Shown here piece after piece: positions 1 through 7,939 of a stretch of 64,000 nt of DNA (positions within the stretch are counted from its first letter, which is position 1; each line of letters opens with the position of its first letter). The notes below the pieces were generated by a model that saw nothing but the letters and a program-made list of their open reading frames with translations, ran no database searches and was not told the DNA's origin. The DNA lies in NCBI GenBank assembly GCA_963743825.1, contig CAVURC010000010.1, positions 1 to 64,000 on the forward strand, written 5' to 3'. Position numbers and translations under genes: made by a program. This DNA is from Sva-07 sp963743825. GTDB taxonomy: Bacteria > Actinomycetota > Acidimicrobiia > Acidimicrobiales > Ilumatobacteraceae.

Positions 1-116
1 CGGCCTGAGCGGATCACGTTGAGATTGCGGACGCAGGCGGTCCATCCGAAACGGCGGCCATCCCCTCGGCAATCCTCGTAGTCGCAGGCGAGATGAGATC
101 TGCGCCCAACGCTCAC
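1..116 (-). CDS. possible Cys-containing protein, cut by the left window edge
   Basis: A reading frame on the minus strand starts with GTG at 116 and runs off the left edge without a stop. The visible 38 residues include a CDYEDC motif, an RRFGWTAC stretch and a third cysteine, so a small metal-binding domain is possible. It begins 3 nt after the stop of the small Lys-rich gene, so the two could be co-transcribed. No clear ribosome-binding site is present and the first ten codons are not typical of the local codon use. I do not recognise a family. It could be a chance open frame. Confidence 0.3.
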   Translation of the reverse strand, partial: MSVGRRSHLACDYEDCRGDGRRFGWTACVRNLNVIRSG

Positions 117-119
117 ATC

Positions 120-233
120 TCAACCAGAGATGCTCTTGCGACTCGCCTTCTTGGCCTTCTTGGTTTCGCGCTTCTCTTTCAGGGACTTGCCGGCCTTTTT
201 GGGGCTGTGCTTCTGTGGCGTCTTGGTAGGCAT
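120..233 (-). CDS. 37-residue Lys-rich basic protein
   Basis: A short gene that begins MPTKTPQKHSPKKAGKSLKE and continues with an alternating K/R/E/A stretch ending KSISG. A strong Shine-Dalgarno (GGAAGGAG) lies 6-7 nt upstream of the ATG, which is unusual here because many neighbours look leaderless, so the gene is probably real and well translated. Lys makes up about a third of the residues, suggesting a nucleic-acid or ribosome-associated role (inference). Short proteins with a similar KxGKSLKEKR core occur in many actinobacteria as hypothetical proteins (recalled, not searched). It is divergent from the DUF1330 gene, with 120 bp between them. No function can be assigned. Confidence 0.7.
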   Translation of the reverse strand: MPTKTPQKHSPKKAGKSLKEKRETKKAKKASRKSISG

Positions 234-353
234 CTTGCGTCTCCTTCCTCGTCACCAACCGTAGCTCCGGGCATCCGTCCCTTCGCTGCCGATAATTGAC
301 TCGGTTGCAGGCCGGGTCGTGACAGTCGTGACCGCTCTGCCACGATTGCGCGC

Positions 354-650
354 ATGAGCGCCTATCTGATCGTGAACTACGACGTCGACAATGCAGAGTT
401 GTACCAGGAGTACCAGGCAGGTGCGGGCCCGGCTCTGCAGATCGGTTCCGAGTGCGAGCTCGTCGTCTTCGATCCGGCCACCACGCAGATCGAAGGCGAT
501 GGCGCCGGGCACCAGACCGTCGTCTTGAAGTTCGAGTCGATGGAGAAGGCGAAGGAGGTCTACGAGTCCGGCGAGTACCAAGCGGTCGTCGGAAAACGTC
601 TGGATGCGACCTCGAAGCACTTCGCCGTCCTCGTCAACGGTTTCGGCTGA
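354..650 (+). CDS. DUF1330 family protein
   Basis: A 98-residue cytoplasmic protein of the dimeric ferredoxin-like alpha/beta-barrel type. It opens MSAYLIVNYDVDNAELYQEY, the typical first strand and helix of DUF1330, and has the usual later region of a VVLKFESMEKAKEVYES segment followed by a short C-terminal strand (HFAVLVNGF). Length matches the family (about 95-100). The family has no agreed reaction. A TA-poor hexamer CACGAT sits 7 nt before the ATG and there is no Shine-Dalgarno, so a leaderless start is possible. The gene stands alone: the next gene downstream is more than 600 bp away and on the other strand. Confidence 0.8.
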   Translation: MSAYLIVNYDVDNAELYQEYQAGAGPALQIGSECELVVFDPATTQIEGDGAGHQTVVLKFESMEKAKEVYESGEYQAVVGKRLDATSKHFAVLVNGFG

Positions 651-1276
651 GGCCATCGCGATGGGCAGTGACCGAGGCCGGCATTACCGGGTGGCCTCGG
701 GATCGGCGCCGGGGTCACCCTGCGATCCGCCTTCAGGTCGGATGATGCTCACGAGATATCCGCAGATCCGTCAACCGGGTGGGTGCAACGAATAGCGGGC
801 CCTCAGTGAGAATCGATTCGTACCACCCGAATGAGACTTCGCAGGTCAGGCCACTGGACTGAGCGCTGCTTTTCGGTGACGCGTCCGGTGGTCGTCCCGC
901 AATTGGACGCGGCGAACTTTGAACATGCCGTGGTCGATGCGGCCGCAGTCGAGGGGATGATTCGACGGGTGCGCTTGATTCTCGGTGACGTTCGTCGGCC
1001 TACTCGGTTAGGTGGGCGGCGTGTGGGGATTTGCCCCCAAATTGAGCAGCTTTCGTCAATGCAGAAGATGGGCTACCGAGCACCGGCGGCCGCCCAGATC
1101 TCTTCGTCCTCGTCGTCGATTGGGGGCTGGTGGGCCGTTCGGTATCGACCCCAGCGACTACTTACCCCGCACCAAGCGGGAGCGGCCACGGAGGATGTTC
1201 TCGCTTGCGTCAGTCGTCGATGTCGTCGGACCTTTGCGACGGACTGCGCACGCACGTCGATGGTCGAGTGATTGGG
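651..1276. other. 626-bp stretch without a convincing gene
   Basis: Several open frames cross this stretch but none has consistent actinobacterial codon bias, a good start or a recognisable domain. One plus-strand segment near 1135-1200 reads PFGIDPSDYLPRTKRERPRRMF, which looks more protein-like than its surroundings and could be the remnant of a decayed gene. I see no tRNA, repeat array or clear terminator. The right end is the 3' side of the MFS gene. Confidence 0.5.
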
Positions 1277-2515
1277 TCACAATCGGCGAACTTGTGGGCG
1301 CAGAGCGATCGCGGTAACGGCGGCGGTGCACAATGCGCCGGCGATCACCAGGGCCGACGTCAACCCGGCCGCCCGCACCAGCACGAACAGCACGATCGAA
1401 CCGATCGGGAACGCCCCTTGCATCGCCAGCGCGGACAGCCCCATGATCCGACCCATCATGGCCGACGGGGTGTGCTCTTGGATCAAGGTGCGCAGCAACG
1501 CCATCGTGACGCCGCCAATGGCACCCCATCCGAGGATGATGGCCAGCGACAGCGGGTAGCTGCGCGACCAGCCCAACAGGATCAGACCGGTGCCGAGGGT
1601 CGCGACCAACAAGACGACAAGGACCAACCCGGGGCGCGCGGGCGCCGGCCGGGCCGCAACCACCAGCGAGATGGCCATCATCCCCAGCCCCATCGCGGCG
1701 TTCAACAGGCCGGCTCCGAATGCCCCGACCTCGAGCACCTCTCGGGCCACCGCCGGCATCAGCAGCGTCACCGCCGTGATTGCCATGCCGATCACGAAGG
1801 TCAGGCCCAGAAGGCTGCGCAATGGTTCGGTCCCCAGTCCCATTCGCATGCCCTCGCGCACCGCGCCCTTGCGGTGAACCCCGGCCGACGGCGGGCCGGA
1901 CGGCAGTGGGGTGCGGCCGTACTGCACGGCGGCCGAGGCGCTCGATACCGCGATCACCCAGAACCCCGCTGCCACCCCGAACAGGGCGATGATGCCGCCA
2001 CCGAGAAACGCGCCGAGGATCACGGCGCTCATCATCCCCATGTTCTGCAGGGCCACAGCCGGAAGCAACCGATCCCGCGGCACCACGGCCGGCACCAGCG
2101 CCTGGAAGAGCGGCGTGGTCCCAGCGATCGGCACCGCACTCAAGAACGCGCACGCCAACGCGACGGGCACGGTCATCATCGCTGTCGGCACGAGCAGCGC
2201 AGTCCCGGCGAACACAATGCTGGTCGACACCAGCATTGTCACCCCGAACGGCCGAGGCGCCAGCCGGTCGGCCAAGCCGCCCGCGTGAGCTGACAGCAGC
2301 AGCGCCGGCAGGCCGATCACCACCCCGAGCAGCGCGAGGGCCGGATCCCAGCCAGTGAGGTCTCCGATCAGCCATACGAATGCGAACCGGCTGGAGCCCG
2401 TGGCGATCGCCGCGAGGACGTTCGCCACCCAGAGGCCGCGGAAGGCGTCGATGCGGAATACCGCTGCGAGCGATGCGTCACCAGGCGTCGCCGGCGGTGA
2501 TTCGGAGATGGCCAT
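1277..2515 (-). CDS. MFS transporter (EntS/MFS_3-like)
   Basis: A 412-residue polytopic membrane protein with about 12 hydrophobic segments. The N-terminus (AAVFRIDAFRGLWVANVLAA) and the loop with GGLADRLAPRPF match the MFS_3/enterobactin-exporter-like branch, so proton-driven export of a small molecule is likely. The start is the ATG at 2515, overlapping the stop of the isochorismatase as TGATG, which implies translational coupling. A longer open frame continues upstream through the isochorismatase gene but is only read-through in another phase. Substrate is unknown; co-transcription with a hydrolase and the divergent regulator suggests efflux or uptake of the hydrolase's substrate or product. 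Confidence 0.85.
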   Translation of the reverse strand: MAISESPPATPGDASLAAVFRIDAFRGLWVANVLAAIATGSSRFAFVWLIGDLTGWDPALALLGVVIGLPALLLSAHAGGLADRLAPRPFGVTMLVSTSIVFAGTALLVPTAMMTVPVALACAFLSAVPIAGTTPLFQALVPAVVPRDRLLPAVALQNMGMMSAVILGAFLGGGIIALFGVAAGFWVIAVSSASAAVQYGRTPLPSGPPSAGVHRKGAVREGMRMGLGTEPLRSLLGLTFVIGMAITAVTLLMPAVAREVLEVGAFGAGLLNAAMGLGMMAISLVVAARPAPARPGLVLVVLLVATLGTGLILLGWSRSYPLSLAIILGWGAIGGVTMALLRTLIQEHTPSAMMGRIMGLSALAMQGAFPIGSIVLFVLVRAAGLTSALVIAGALCTAAVTAIALRPQVRRL

Positions 2516-3144
2516 CAGCCGATGGAACGACCCGCCATCGCCGACTCGGCCAGGTTGCTGCCCGACAAGGTCGTGCCGGCCTGTACGGAGCTGATCCAGT
2601 CGGCGGTCGTGGCGACCGCCGCCCAGTTCGAGTTGAGCAGCGTCATCACCGTCTCGTGGACTTGCGCGGCCGACGCCGACCCGGTGGCGTTCGAGAGCGG
2701 GATTGCCCCGGTCGCATCGGACAGCACCTCGACGCTGAAGCCGAGAGGCTCCGCAGCAGCAGCGGACGCGAGGACGCAGTTGTTCGTCATATAGCCCGTG
2801 AGGGCGATCGTGTCGACTCCCTCGGCGCGTAGCCACTCGAGCAGGCCGGTTCCCTCGAAGACGCTGGCGAGACTCTTGGACACCCGCTTCGACGCGGCAT
2901 CCGCACGCTGCTCGATGTCGGGGTGCAGGCGGTGGGCGTCGGACCCGACAGCGAAAACCGGCGCGCCTTCCGGAAGCTCGTGCTGCACGATGACGACAGG
3001 AACGTCGTTGCTCGACGCGACCTCGAGCGCCTCGACGATCTTGGCGATGGATTGGTCGCGCGGCGGGTGCTCGATGGCCAACAGCCCGTCGAAGTACTGC
3101 TGCTGTGCGTCGATGATGATCAGTGCTCGGCGCGGAGAACTCAT
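2515..3144 (-). CDS. isochorismatase-family cysteine hydrolase
   Basis: A 209-residue hydrolase. The family triad is visible: Asp12 in LIIIDAQQQYFDG, Lys90 in RVSKSLASVF and the nucleophile Cys123 in GYMTNNCVLASAAA. Family members hydrolyse isochorismate, nicotinamide, N-carbamoyl amines and similar amides; the substrate here cannot be fixed. The ATG at 3144 was chosen because it has an AAGAGG ribosome-binding site and removes a non-family N-terminal extension that would start at 3198. It is first in a two-gene operon with the MFS transporter and is divergent from a GlxA-type regulator, a common arrangement in which the regulator controls the hydrolase. Confidence 0.88.
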   Translation of the reverse strand: MSSPRRALIIIDAQQQYFDGLLAIEHPPRDQSIAKIVEALEVASSNDVPVVIVQHELPEGAPVFAVGSDAHRLHPDIEQRADAASKRVSKSLASVFEGTGLLEWLRAEGVDTIALTGYMTNNCVLASAAAAEPLGFSVEVLSDATGAIPLSNATGSASAAQVHETVMTLLNSNWAAVATTADWISSVQAGTTLSGSNLAESAMAGRSIG

Positions 3145-3184
3145 GGCATGCCTCTTTCGATTCGTGGGAAGTCCGGCTCCAGCC

Positions 3185-3229
3185 TGACGGGGCGTCACCG
3201 CCTACCGTGAGTGGCACAAATGCACATTT
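3185..3229. promoter_or_regulatory. two short inverted repeats in the divergent promoter region
   Basis: Two perfect dyads lie in the 107-bp gap between the isochorismatase and the regulator: TGACG-GGG-CGTCA at 3185-3197 and AAATG-CA-CATTT at 3218-3229. Their position between divergent start codons makes them candidate operators for the GlxA/AraC-type regulator, although AraC proteins more often bind direct repeats. This is inference from position and symmetry only. Confidence 0.4.
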
Positions 3230-3251
3230 CCGATGAGATCAGGCCAACACG

Positions 3252-4193
3252 ATGAAGATCGCCGTATACGCGTTCGATGGCATCACGATGTTCCATCTCG
3301 CCGCGCCGCTCATCGTGTTCGAGACGGCGTCGAGCCTCGGACTCGCGCCCGAATGGCGGACCATTGTCTGGACCGCCGATGGCAGATCCGTTCGCACGTC
3401 GGAGGGCGTGGTACTGGACAACCTCGCCGGGCCGGAGACGACAGCGGACGCGGACGTGCTCGTGTTCCCCTCCTGGCCCGTCGAACTCCCGCCACCCGAT
3501 GACGACGTCGTCACGATCGTTCACGAGGCGCATCGCCGCGGCGCGCGCGTCGCCGGGCTCTGCCTGGGCGCGTTCCCCGTCGCCGCAAGCGGAGTGCTCG
3601 ACGGCCGTACCGCTGTCACCCACTGGGCGGCCGCCGACGCCCTCGCCGCGCAGCGCCCCGCCGTCGACGTGCGCCGATCCGCCCTGTACATCGATCACGG
3701 CGACGTCCTCACCTCTGCCGGCACCGCATCGGCGATCGATGCCTGCCTTCACGTCGTGCGCGCCGAACTCGGATCTGCCGCGGCATCCACGGTGGCCCGC
3801 CACCTCGTCGTCGCTCCCCACCGCGATGGGGACCAAGCCCAGTTCGTCGAGCATCCCATCGCATCCCAACACGATCCCGGGCCGATCGCGGACACCATCG
3901 AATGGGCGCTCAACAACCTCCACGACGACCTGTCCGTCGACGCGCTCGCCGGCCACGCCTGCATGAGCAAGCGCAGCTTCACACGCCGGTTTCGAGACGC
4001 CACCGGGACCACACCAGCCAGATGGGTACTCACCAGACGTCTCGATGCCGCACGCACACTGCTCGAGACCACCACGTGGACCATCGAACGCATCGCACAC
4101 GAATGCGGATTCGTCAGCCCGGTCACCTTCCGACAGAACTTCGTCGGAGAGTTCGCGACCACACCAACGCTCTACCGACGCCGCTTCGCGTAG
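3252..4193 (+). CDS. GlxA-family transcriptional regulator (DJ-1/PfpI domain plus AraC-type HTH)
   Basis: A 313-residue regulator. Residues 1 to about 170 form a DJ-1/PfpI-like domain, with Cys104 at the nucleophile-elbow position (VAGLCLGAFPVA). Residues from about 215 to the end form a double AraC helix-turn-helix: DALAGHACMSKRSFTRRF, then IERIAHECGFVSPVTFRQNF ending in a YRRRF tail. Members of this family sense small metabolites and act as activators. The gene is divergent from the isochorismatase-MFS operon across 107 bp containing two dyads, so that operon is its probable target. The start ATG gives MKIAVYAFDGITMF, the usual opening of the domain. It appears complete. Confidence 0.9.
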   Translation: MKIAVYAFDGITMFHLAAPLIVFETASSLGLAPEWRTIVWTADGRSVRTSEGVVLDNLAGPETTADADVLVFPSWPVELPPPDDDVVTIVHEAHRRGARVAGLCLGAFPVAASGVLDGRTAVTHWAAADALAAQRPAVDVRRSALYIDHGDVLTSAGTASAIDACLHVVRAELGSAAASTVARHLVVAPHRDGDQAQFVEHPIASQHDPGPIADTIEWALNNLHDDLSVDALAGHACMSKRSFTRRFRDATGTTPARWVLTRRLDAARTLLETTTWTIERIAHECGFVSPVTFRQNFVGEFATTPTLYRRRFA

Positions 4194-4457
4194 CAAGATC
4201 CGGGAGGTTGCGTGCCAACCCCGAGCACGTCTACGAGCCTGAATCACCCGTCAAACAAGTGCTGTCACAGCCGTGTTGCGCGACCGCATGGAAATCGCAG
4301 TCCAGAACGTGCTGCGCCACGCTGCTTCCGGCGAAGTCAGTCACCCTCACGAAGTCAACGCCCACCGCATAATCACCCGTCGACAGTCGACCGGAAGCGT
4401 CCGGTTGAGGACCCAGTTGTCAACAATCTCCGTCAGTTTTTCAGCAGGTTCAGCGGC
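4194..4457. other. left flank of the insertion element, no gene seen
   Basis: This 264-bp stretch between the regulator stop and the insertion sequence shows no open frame with good codon bias. Joined to the right flank at 6181 it still gives no recognisable gene, so the element seems to have landed in intergenic or already degraded DNA. Confidence 0.5.
4444..4457 (+). repeat. left copy of 14-bp target-site duplication
   Basis: The sequence GCAGGTTCAGCGGC is found here and again at 6167-6180, exactly flanking the insertion element. The match could be read as up to 17 bp because neighbouring bases happen to agree. Confidence 0.85.
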
Positions 4458-4520
4458 TGTCAAGTCCCGGTACCCGCTTGACACTTTGGCTCCGGTAGCT
4501 ACCTGACAGTTCGGGTTGGG

Positions 4521-5990
4521 TTACGCGGCGTTGATACGGCGTGGACGGCCGCCCGGGTTGGCCAGTGCGCCGTGCTCGCGGGTGCGATCGTGACGGATCG
4601 GGTGGCGCCGGATGAGCTCCTCACCGATCGACAACTCGACGTGATCACCAACGACAGCGACCTGCACCTGACGGCGGCGATATGCGTTGCCGGCGCGGTA
4701 GTGAGACCCAGCAAAGGACACGTTGCCTGACGAGTCGACTTTGCGGGTCACCGACACCGCCGACGCCGTCGGACGCAACGGTGCGGTGATGGCTCCTCGA
4801 GCCCGGCGGTGCAGCCCAGCGCTCTGCTTGGCCAGATCGTGACGGCGAGCGTGCGTGGCGATCACGACACCACGATGATGCAACTGCACCAGCCCGCCAT
4901 CGCACACGACTTGCACGACCTCACCCACCAACCAGACCCCGGCCTTGTAACGCCACTGACGCGAAACTGATCGTGCCCGTCCGCCCGACCTTGCGCGTCG
5001 CCCCGACTGGCATCGCCGCTTCAGGATCCTCGACCGGCTTGGTGATCACCGGCTCAACCGGCACAGTGTCAGCGAGCCGGAACCGCTCCCACGGTGCCAC
5101 CATCCCGATGCCCTGGTGCGGTCGGTCGTGGTTGTAATGCTCGACCCACGCATCCAACTGGGCCTGCGCGTCAGCGATGTCGTTGAACACTCGACCGGTG
5201 AGGAACTCGACGCGCAGTGTCTTGTGCCACCGCTCGACCTTGCCGGTCGTGGTCGGCGACCGCGGCTTCGTGAGAATGTGTTTGATGCCGTTCTCCCGGC
5301 AGATCCGGTCGAACAACACCTCCCCGGTCCCCGGCCCGAACCGGCCCGTGAACACCTTGCCGTTGTCCGTCAAGATCTCCGACGGACATCCATAGCGGCG
5401 CATCGCCAACGCCAACGCTTCACACGTGGGCCGAGCCGTCGCCCGAGCAACGACCTGCGCCGAGATCACAAACCGGCTGTGGTCATCGATCCCCGACACG
5501 ATCTTGGCCTCGGACCCATCAGCGAGCTTCACCCCACCGACGATGTCCATCTGCCACAACTCCATCGATCGCGACCGCTCCCACCGGACATAGTCCGACC
5601 GCTTCCGCTTCGCTTACGCGCCTGCGGGCTGATCAGACCATGACGCACCAGACACCGATAGATCGACGACCGGCCCGGCAACGGGACCACACCCTCACGA
5701 TCGAGCTGGTGACCGATCGAACGAGGACCCCAACCCGGCTGCTCACGACGCATCTCCACGATCCGCGCCTCGACTTCCGGCGGCATCTGATGCGGACACG
5801 ACAACGGCTTCGCCGAGCCGTCCACCAACCCCGCCAACCCATCGTTCGCGTACCGGCGCAACCACACATGCACCGTCTGACGCGACACCCCATTGCGGCG
5901 AGCCACATCAGTGACGGTCGCACCGTCGTTGATCACCTCGAGCACCGCCTGCAAGCGCTGTTCCACAACACCCAACTCCACGAGCACCAC
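4521..5990 (-). pseudogene. IS481-family transposase, two frame breaks
   Basis: Read across two breaks this is a DDE transposase of about 489 residues. An N-terminal helix-turn-helix (VTDVARRNGVSRQTVHVWLRRY) comes first. The catalytic core follows: Asp in MELWQMDIVGG, Asp in ILTDNGKVF and Glu in TGKVERWHKTLR. After it are two copies of a small C-terminal beta module (VGRTGTISFAS and VDSSGNVSFAG), ending GGRPRRINAA. The first break is near 5600-5616, where one base is missing or two are extra; the second is near 4950-4957, where one base is extra. No slippery heptamer is visible, so programmed frameshifting is unlikely. The GTG start at 5990 has a GAGGGGG ribosome-binding site. Confidence 0.88.
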
Positions 5991-6059
5991 GGACCCCCTC
6001 GATCGAGACGACCACCAGCGATCGTCAACGAGAAGGCTGGCCCACGAACCGGGGGCGAA

Positions 6060-6137
6060 GTGTCAAGCAGCTACCGGAGCCAGTGTCGCCCGGCTACCGG
6101 AACCAGTCCCGAAACTGTCGCCCACCAACCGGAGCCA
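6060..6137 (+). repeat. three 23-bp subterminal repeats in the right end of the insertion sequence
   Basis: Repeats at 6060-6082, 6083-6105 and 6115-6137 share the pattern (G/C)TGTC followed 9 nt later by (T/A)ACCGGAxCCA. The first two abut and the third is offset by 9 bp. The left end shows a single inward TGGCTCCGGT module beside its tip. Such subterminal arrays normally bind transposase. Confidence 0.7.
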
Positions 6138-6166
6138 CAGTGTCCATCATAAACGGGGACCGCACA

Positions 6167-6180
6167 GCAGGTTCAGCGGC
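6167..6180 (+). repeat. right copy of 14-bp target-site duplication
   Basis: GCAGGTTCAGCGGC, identical to 4444-4457, immediately after the right tip of the insertion sequence. Confidence 0.85.
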
Positions 6181-6251
6181 TAATGGGCTACCTGGTGGCC
6201 ATCTACGCCGCCCCCGGAGGTTCCCCGAGTGGATAACCCCTGGTAGATCCG

Positions 6252-6326
6252 TCGGGCTGGGGAGATTCGAACTCCCGACCTCTTGTCCCCCAGACAAGCG
6301 CGCTAACCAAGCTGCGCCACAGCCCG
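6252..6326 (-). tRNA. tRNA-Pro (anticodon GGG)
   Basis: The reverse complement folds as a 75-nt tRNA. The acceptor stem pairs CGGGCTG with CAGCCCG and the discriminator is A. The D-arm includes GCGCAGCTTGGTTAGCGC. The anticodon stem CTTGT/ACAAG encloses the loop CTGGGGG, giving anticodon GGG. The T-arm is GGGAG-TTCGAAT-CTCCC. The first pair C1-G72 is characteristic of bacterial tRNA-Pro. CCA is not encoded. Confidence 0.97.
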
Positions 6327-6416
6327 TATGCGTGTGGAGCGGAAACTCTATCCAGCCGAACCGCAGTTCATGCCGGTCCCGACAACTCTGTCACAGCCCC
6401 CTGTCATGATGATCCC

Positions 6417-7649
6417 ATGGTCGTCAGTGCCCTGGTCGAGCGGTTGGAGGCGGTGGACATTCGCGCCCTCGACGCTGTCGGAGTGATCGCTGCACTCCGC
6501 GAGCTCGACCGGGTGAAGGGTTTCGTCAGCGAGACCGAACACGCTCTGGCTCGCCGGGCGAACGCACTGGCCGCAGCCGGGTCAGGTGCTCCTGCGGATG
6601 AGTTGATCGGCCGAGGCGGTACCTGCTCGAAGCGCCAGGCGGAACAGATCTCCCGACGAGCCGAGGCATTGGGGTCGCTGCCAGCGGTCTCAGTTCAGCT
6701 CGGCAAGGGCCGAATCGGTACCGAACATGCCGACACGCTGGCGCACGCCGCCAAACGTCTCGATGACGACGGGCTCTCGGTACTGCAGTCGCTCGACGAG
6801 GAACTCGCAACTGCGGCGGCAGCGTCGACGCCCGCCCAGTTCCGGCGGTACGTCGAACGCGTGGTCGACCAGCTCGCTGCCGATCGCGGGCTCGAGCGAG
6901 CCGCCCGGCAACGCAATGCAACCTCGCTCGCCAAGGGTGTCAATGCCGAAACCGGCATGTACTGGCTGCGGGCCGAACTCGACCCGGAATCCGGCGCACG
7001 GCTGTTCAGAGCGATCGACGCCGAGACCGCCGCCCTGTCCAAAGGATCCGACTCCGCATCGAGATCGGCATCCGACCACTCCAAGCTGGCTGCTCGCGCG
7101 CTCGTCGACCTCGCCACGTCGTCCAATCGCGCATCGCGGCCCGGCAAGGTGGAGCTTCTTGCACTCGTCGACCTCGAGACACTCGTGACCGGCCTACGGG
7201 ATGACTCGGTCTGCGAGTTCGATGACGGCACCGATATCCCGGTTGCGACCATGCGTCGACTCGCGTGTGATGCCCACATCTTGCCGGTGGTGCTCGGCGG
7301 CGACGGCGTGGTCCTCGATGTCGGCCGGAGCCGACGTCTCGCCACCGACGATCAACGCCGTGCCTTGCGCGCCATGTACCGCACCTGCGGCATCGGCACC
7401 TGCGATGTGTCGTTCGATCGCTGCGAGATCCACCACGTCGATGAATGGGGCGCTCACCAGGGCGACACCGACCTGGACAGGCTCATTCCGACCTGTAGCC
7501 GCCACCACCACCTCGTACACGAAGGCGGATGGCGACTCGAACTGGATCCCGACACGAGAGAACTCACGATCACGCTCCCGGACGGAACGATCCACGAACG
7601 AAGTCGACCCCACTCCGCGACGGCAATGACCGTCAGGCGAGCAGCGTAG
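6417..7649 (+). CDS. DUF222 domain HNH endonuclease (13E12 repeat-type)
   Basis: A 410-residue protein of a family highly duplicated in actinobacteria. Residues 1 to about 250 are the helical DUF222 domain (Ala-rich, ALARRANALAAAG, GTEHADTLAHAAKRL). An HNH nuclease module lies near residues 320-375: CGIGTCDVSFDRCEIHHVDEW, then CSRHHHLVHEGGW, with the HH pair and zinc-binding cysteines kept. A cleavage role is expected from the HNH motif, but the physiological role is unknown. No Shine-Dalgarno is seen at the ATG. Its place beside a tRNA and an insertion sequence is typical of the variable regions where these genes collect. Confidence 0.88.
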   Translation: MVVSALVERLEAVDIRALDAVGVIAALRELDRVKGFVSETEHALARRANALAAAGSGAPADELIGRGGTCSKRQAEQISRRAEALGSLPAVSVQLGKGRIGTEHADTLAHAAKRLDDDGLSVLQSLDEELATAAAASTPAQFRRYVERVVDQLAADRGLERAARQRNATSLAKGVNAETGMYWLRAELDPESGARLFRAIDAETAALSKGSDSASRSASDHSKLAARALVDLATSSNRASRPGKVELLALVDLETLVTGLRDDSVCEFDDGTDIPVATMRRLACDAHILPVVLGGDGVVLDVGRSRRLATDDQRRALRAMYRTCGIGTCDVSFDRCEIHHVDEWGAHQGDTDLDRLIPTCSRHHHLVHEGGWRLELDPDTRELTITLPDGTIHERSRPHSATAMTVRRAA

Positions 7650-7706
7650 GAGACGACGCCCCGAGCGACGCCGAGTCGGCCCGACCCAGCCCATCCACCA
7701 CCCGGG

Positions 7707-7907
7707 TCAGCTCACCATCTGGACGAAACGCCAGCCGAGATACACGACGACCACGGCCACCATGAGCTTGAAGTGCCAGGGCGTCTTCTCCTCGTCGGCA
7801 GCTTTCGACGTCGGCTCCTCGACGACACGTCCGCAGCCGGGGCACGTGCCGTCCTCGTTCATCGAGTTGGGCGTCCAGTACTTGGCGCATTCTTCACACC
7901 AGGGCAT
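7707..7907 (-). CDS. small zinc-ribbon membrane protein
   Basis: A 66-residue protein. Two CxxC pairs (WCEECAKYW and CPGCGRVV) form a zinc ribbon in the first 27 residues, followed by a polar linker and one C-terminal transmembrane helix (FKLMVAVVVVYLGWRFVQ). It begins 32 bp after the der stop on the same strand and is probably in that operon. Similar MPWCEEC proteins are conserved in actinobacteria as hypothetical proteins (recalled). The topology puts the zinc ribbon in the cytoplasm or just outside the membrane; function is unknown. Confidence 0.82.
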   Translation of the reverse strand: MPWCEECAKYWTPNSMNEDGTCPGCGRVVEEPTSKAADEEKTPWHFKLMVAVVVVYLGWRFVQMVS

Positions 7908-7939
7908 CGGCTTCTCCGTCCACGTTCACCGAGCCGACG

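Larger units (their letters stand above)
4458..6166 (-). mobile_element. complete IS481-type insertion sequence (1709 bp)
   Basis: The element begins TGTCAAGTCCCGG on the left; its right end, read inward on the minus strand, begins TGTGCGGTCCCCG. Over the first 28 bp the two ends agree at about 18 positions, and the agreement continues inward through GACACT-x-TGGCTCCGGT and GACAGTT. TGT ends are typical of IS481. It carries one transposase coding region, broken in frame twice. The 14-bp direct repeat at both flanks shows that it transposed here as a unit. It lies about 85 bp from tRNA-Pro but does not interrupt it. Confidence 0.85.

Noticed and set aside
831..1317. Overlapping open frames in the 651-1276 gap as possible genes.
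   Set aside because: Codon bias is poor, no start has a promoter or ribosome-binding site, and no domain is recognised; only a short PFGIDPSDY segment looks protein-like.
4950..5616. Programmed frameshifting of the IS481-type transposase.
   Set aside because: No A- or T-rich slippery heptamer or downstream structure is visible at either break, and IS481 elements normally carry a single frame.
4458..7649. An integrative element inserted in tRNA-Pro.
   Set aside because: No integrase, excision gene or duplicated tRNA 3' end is present; the insertion sequence and the HNH gene are simply neighbours of the tRNA.
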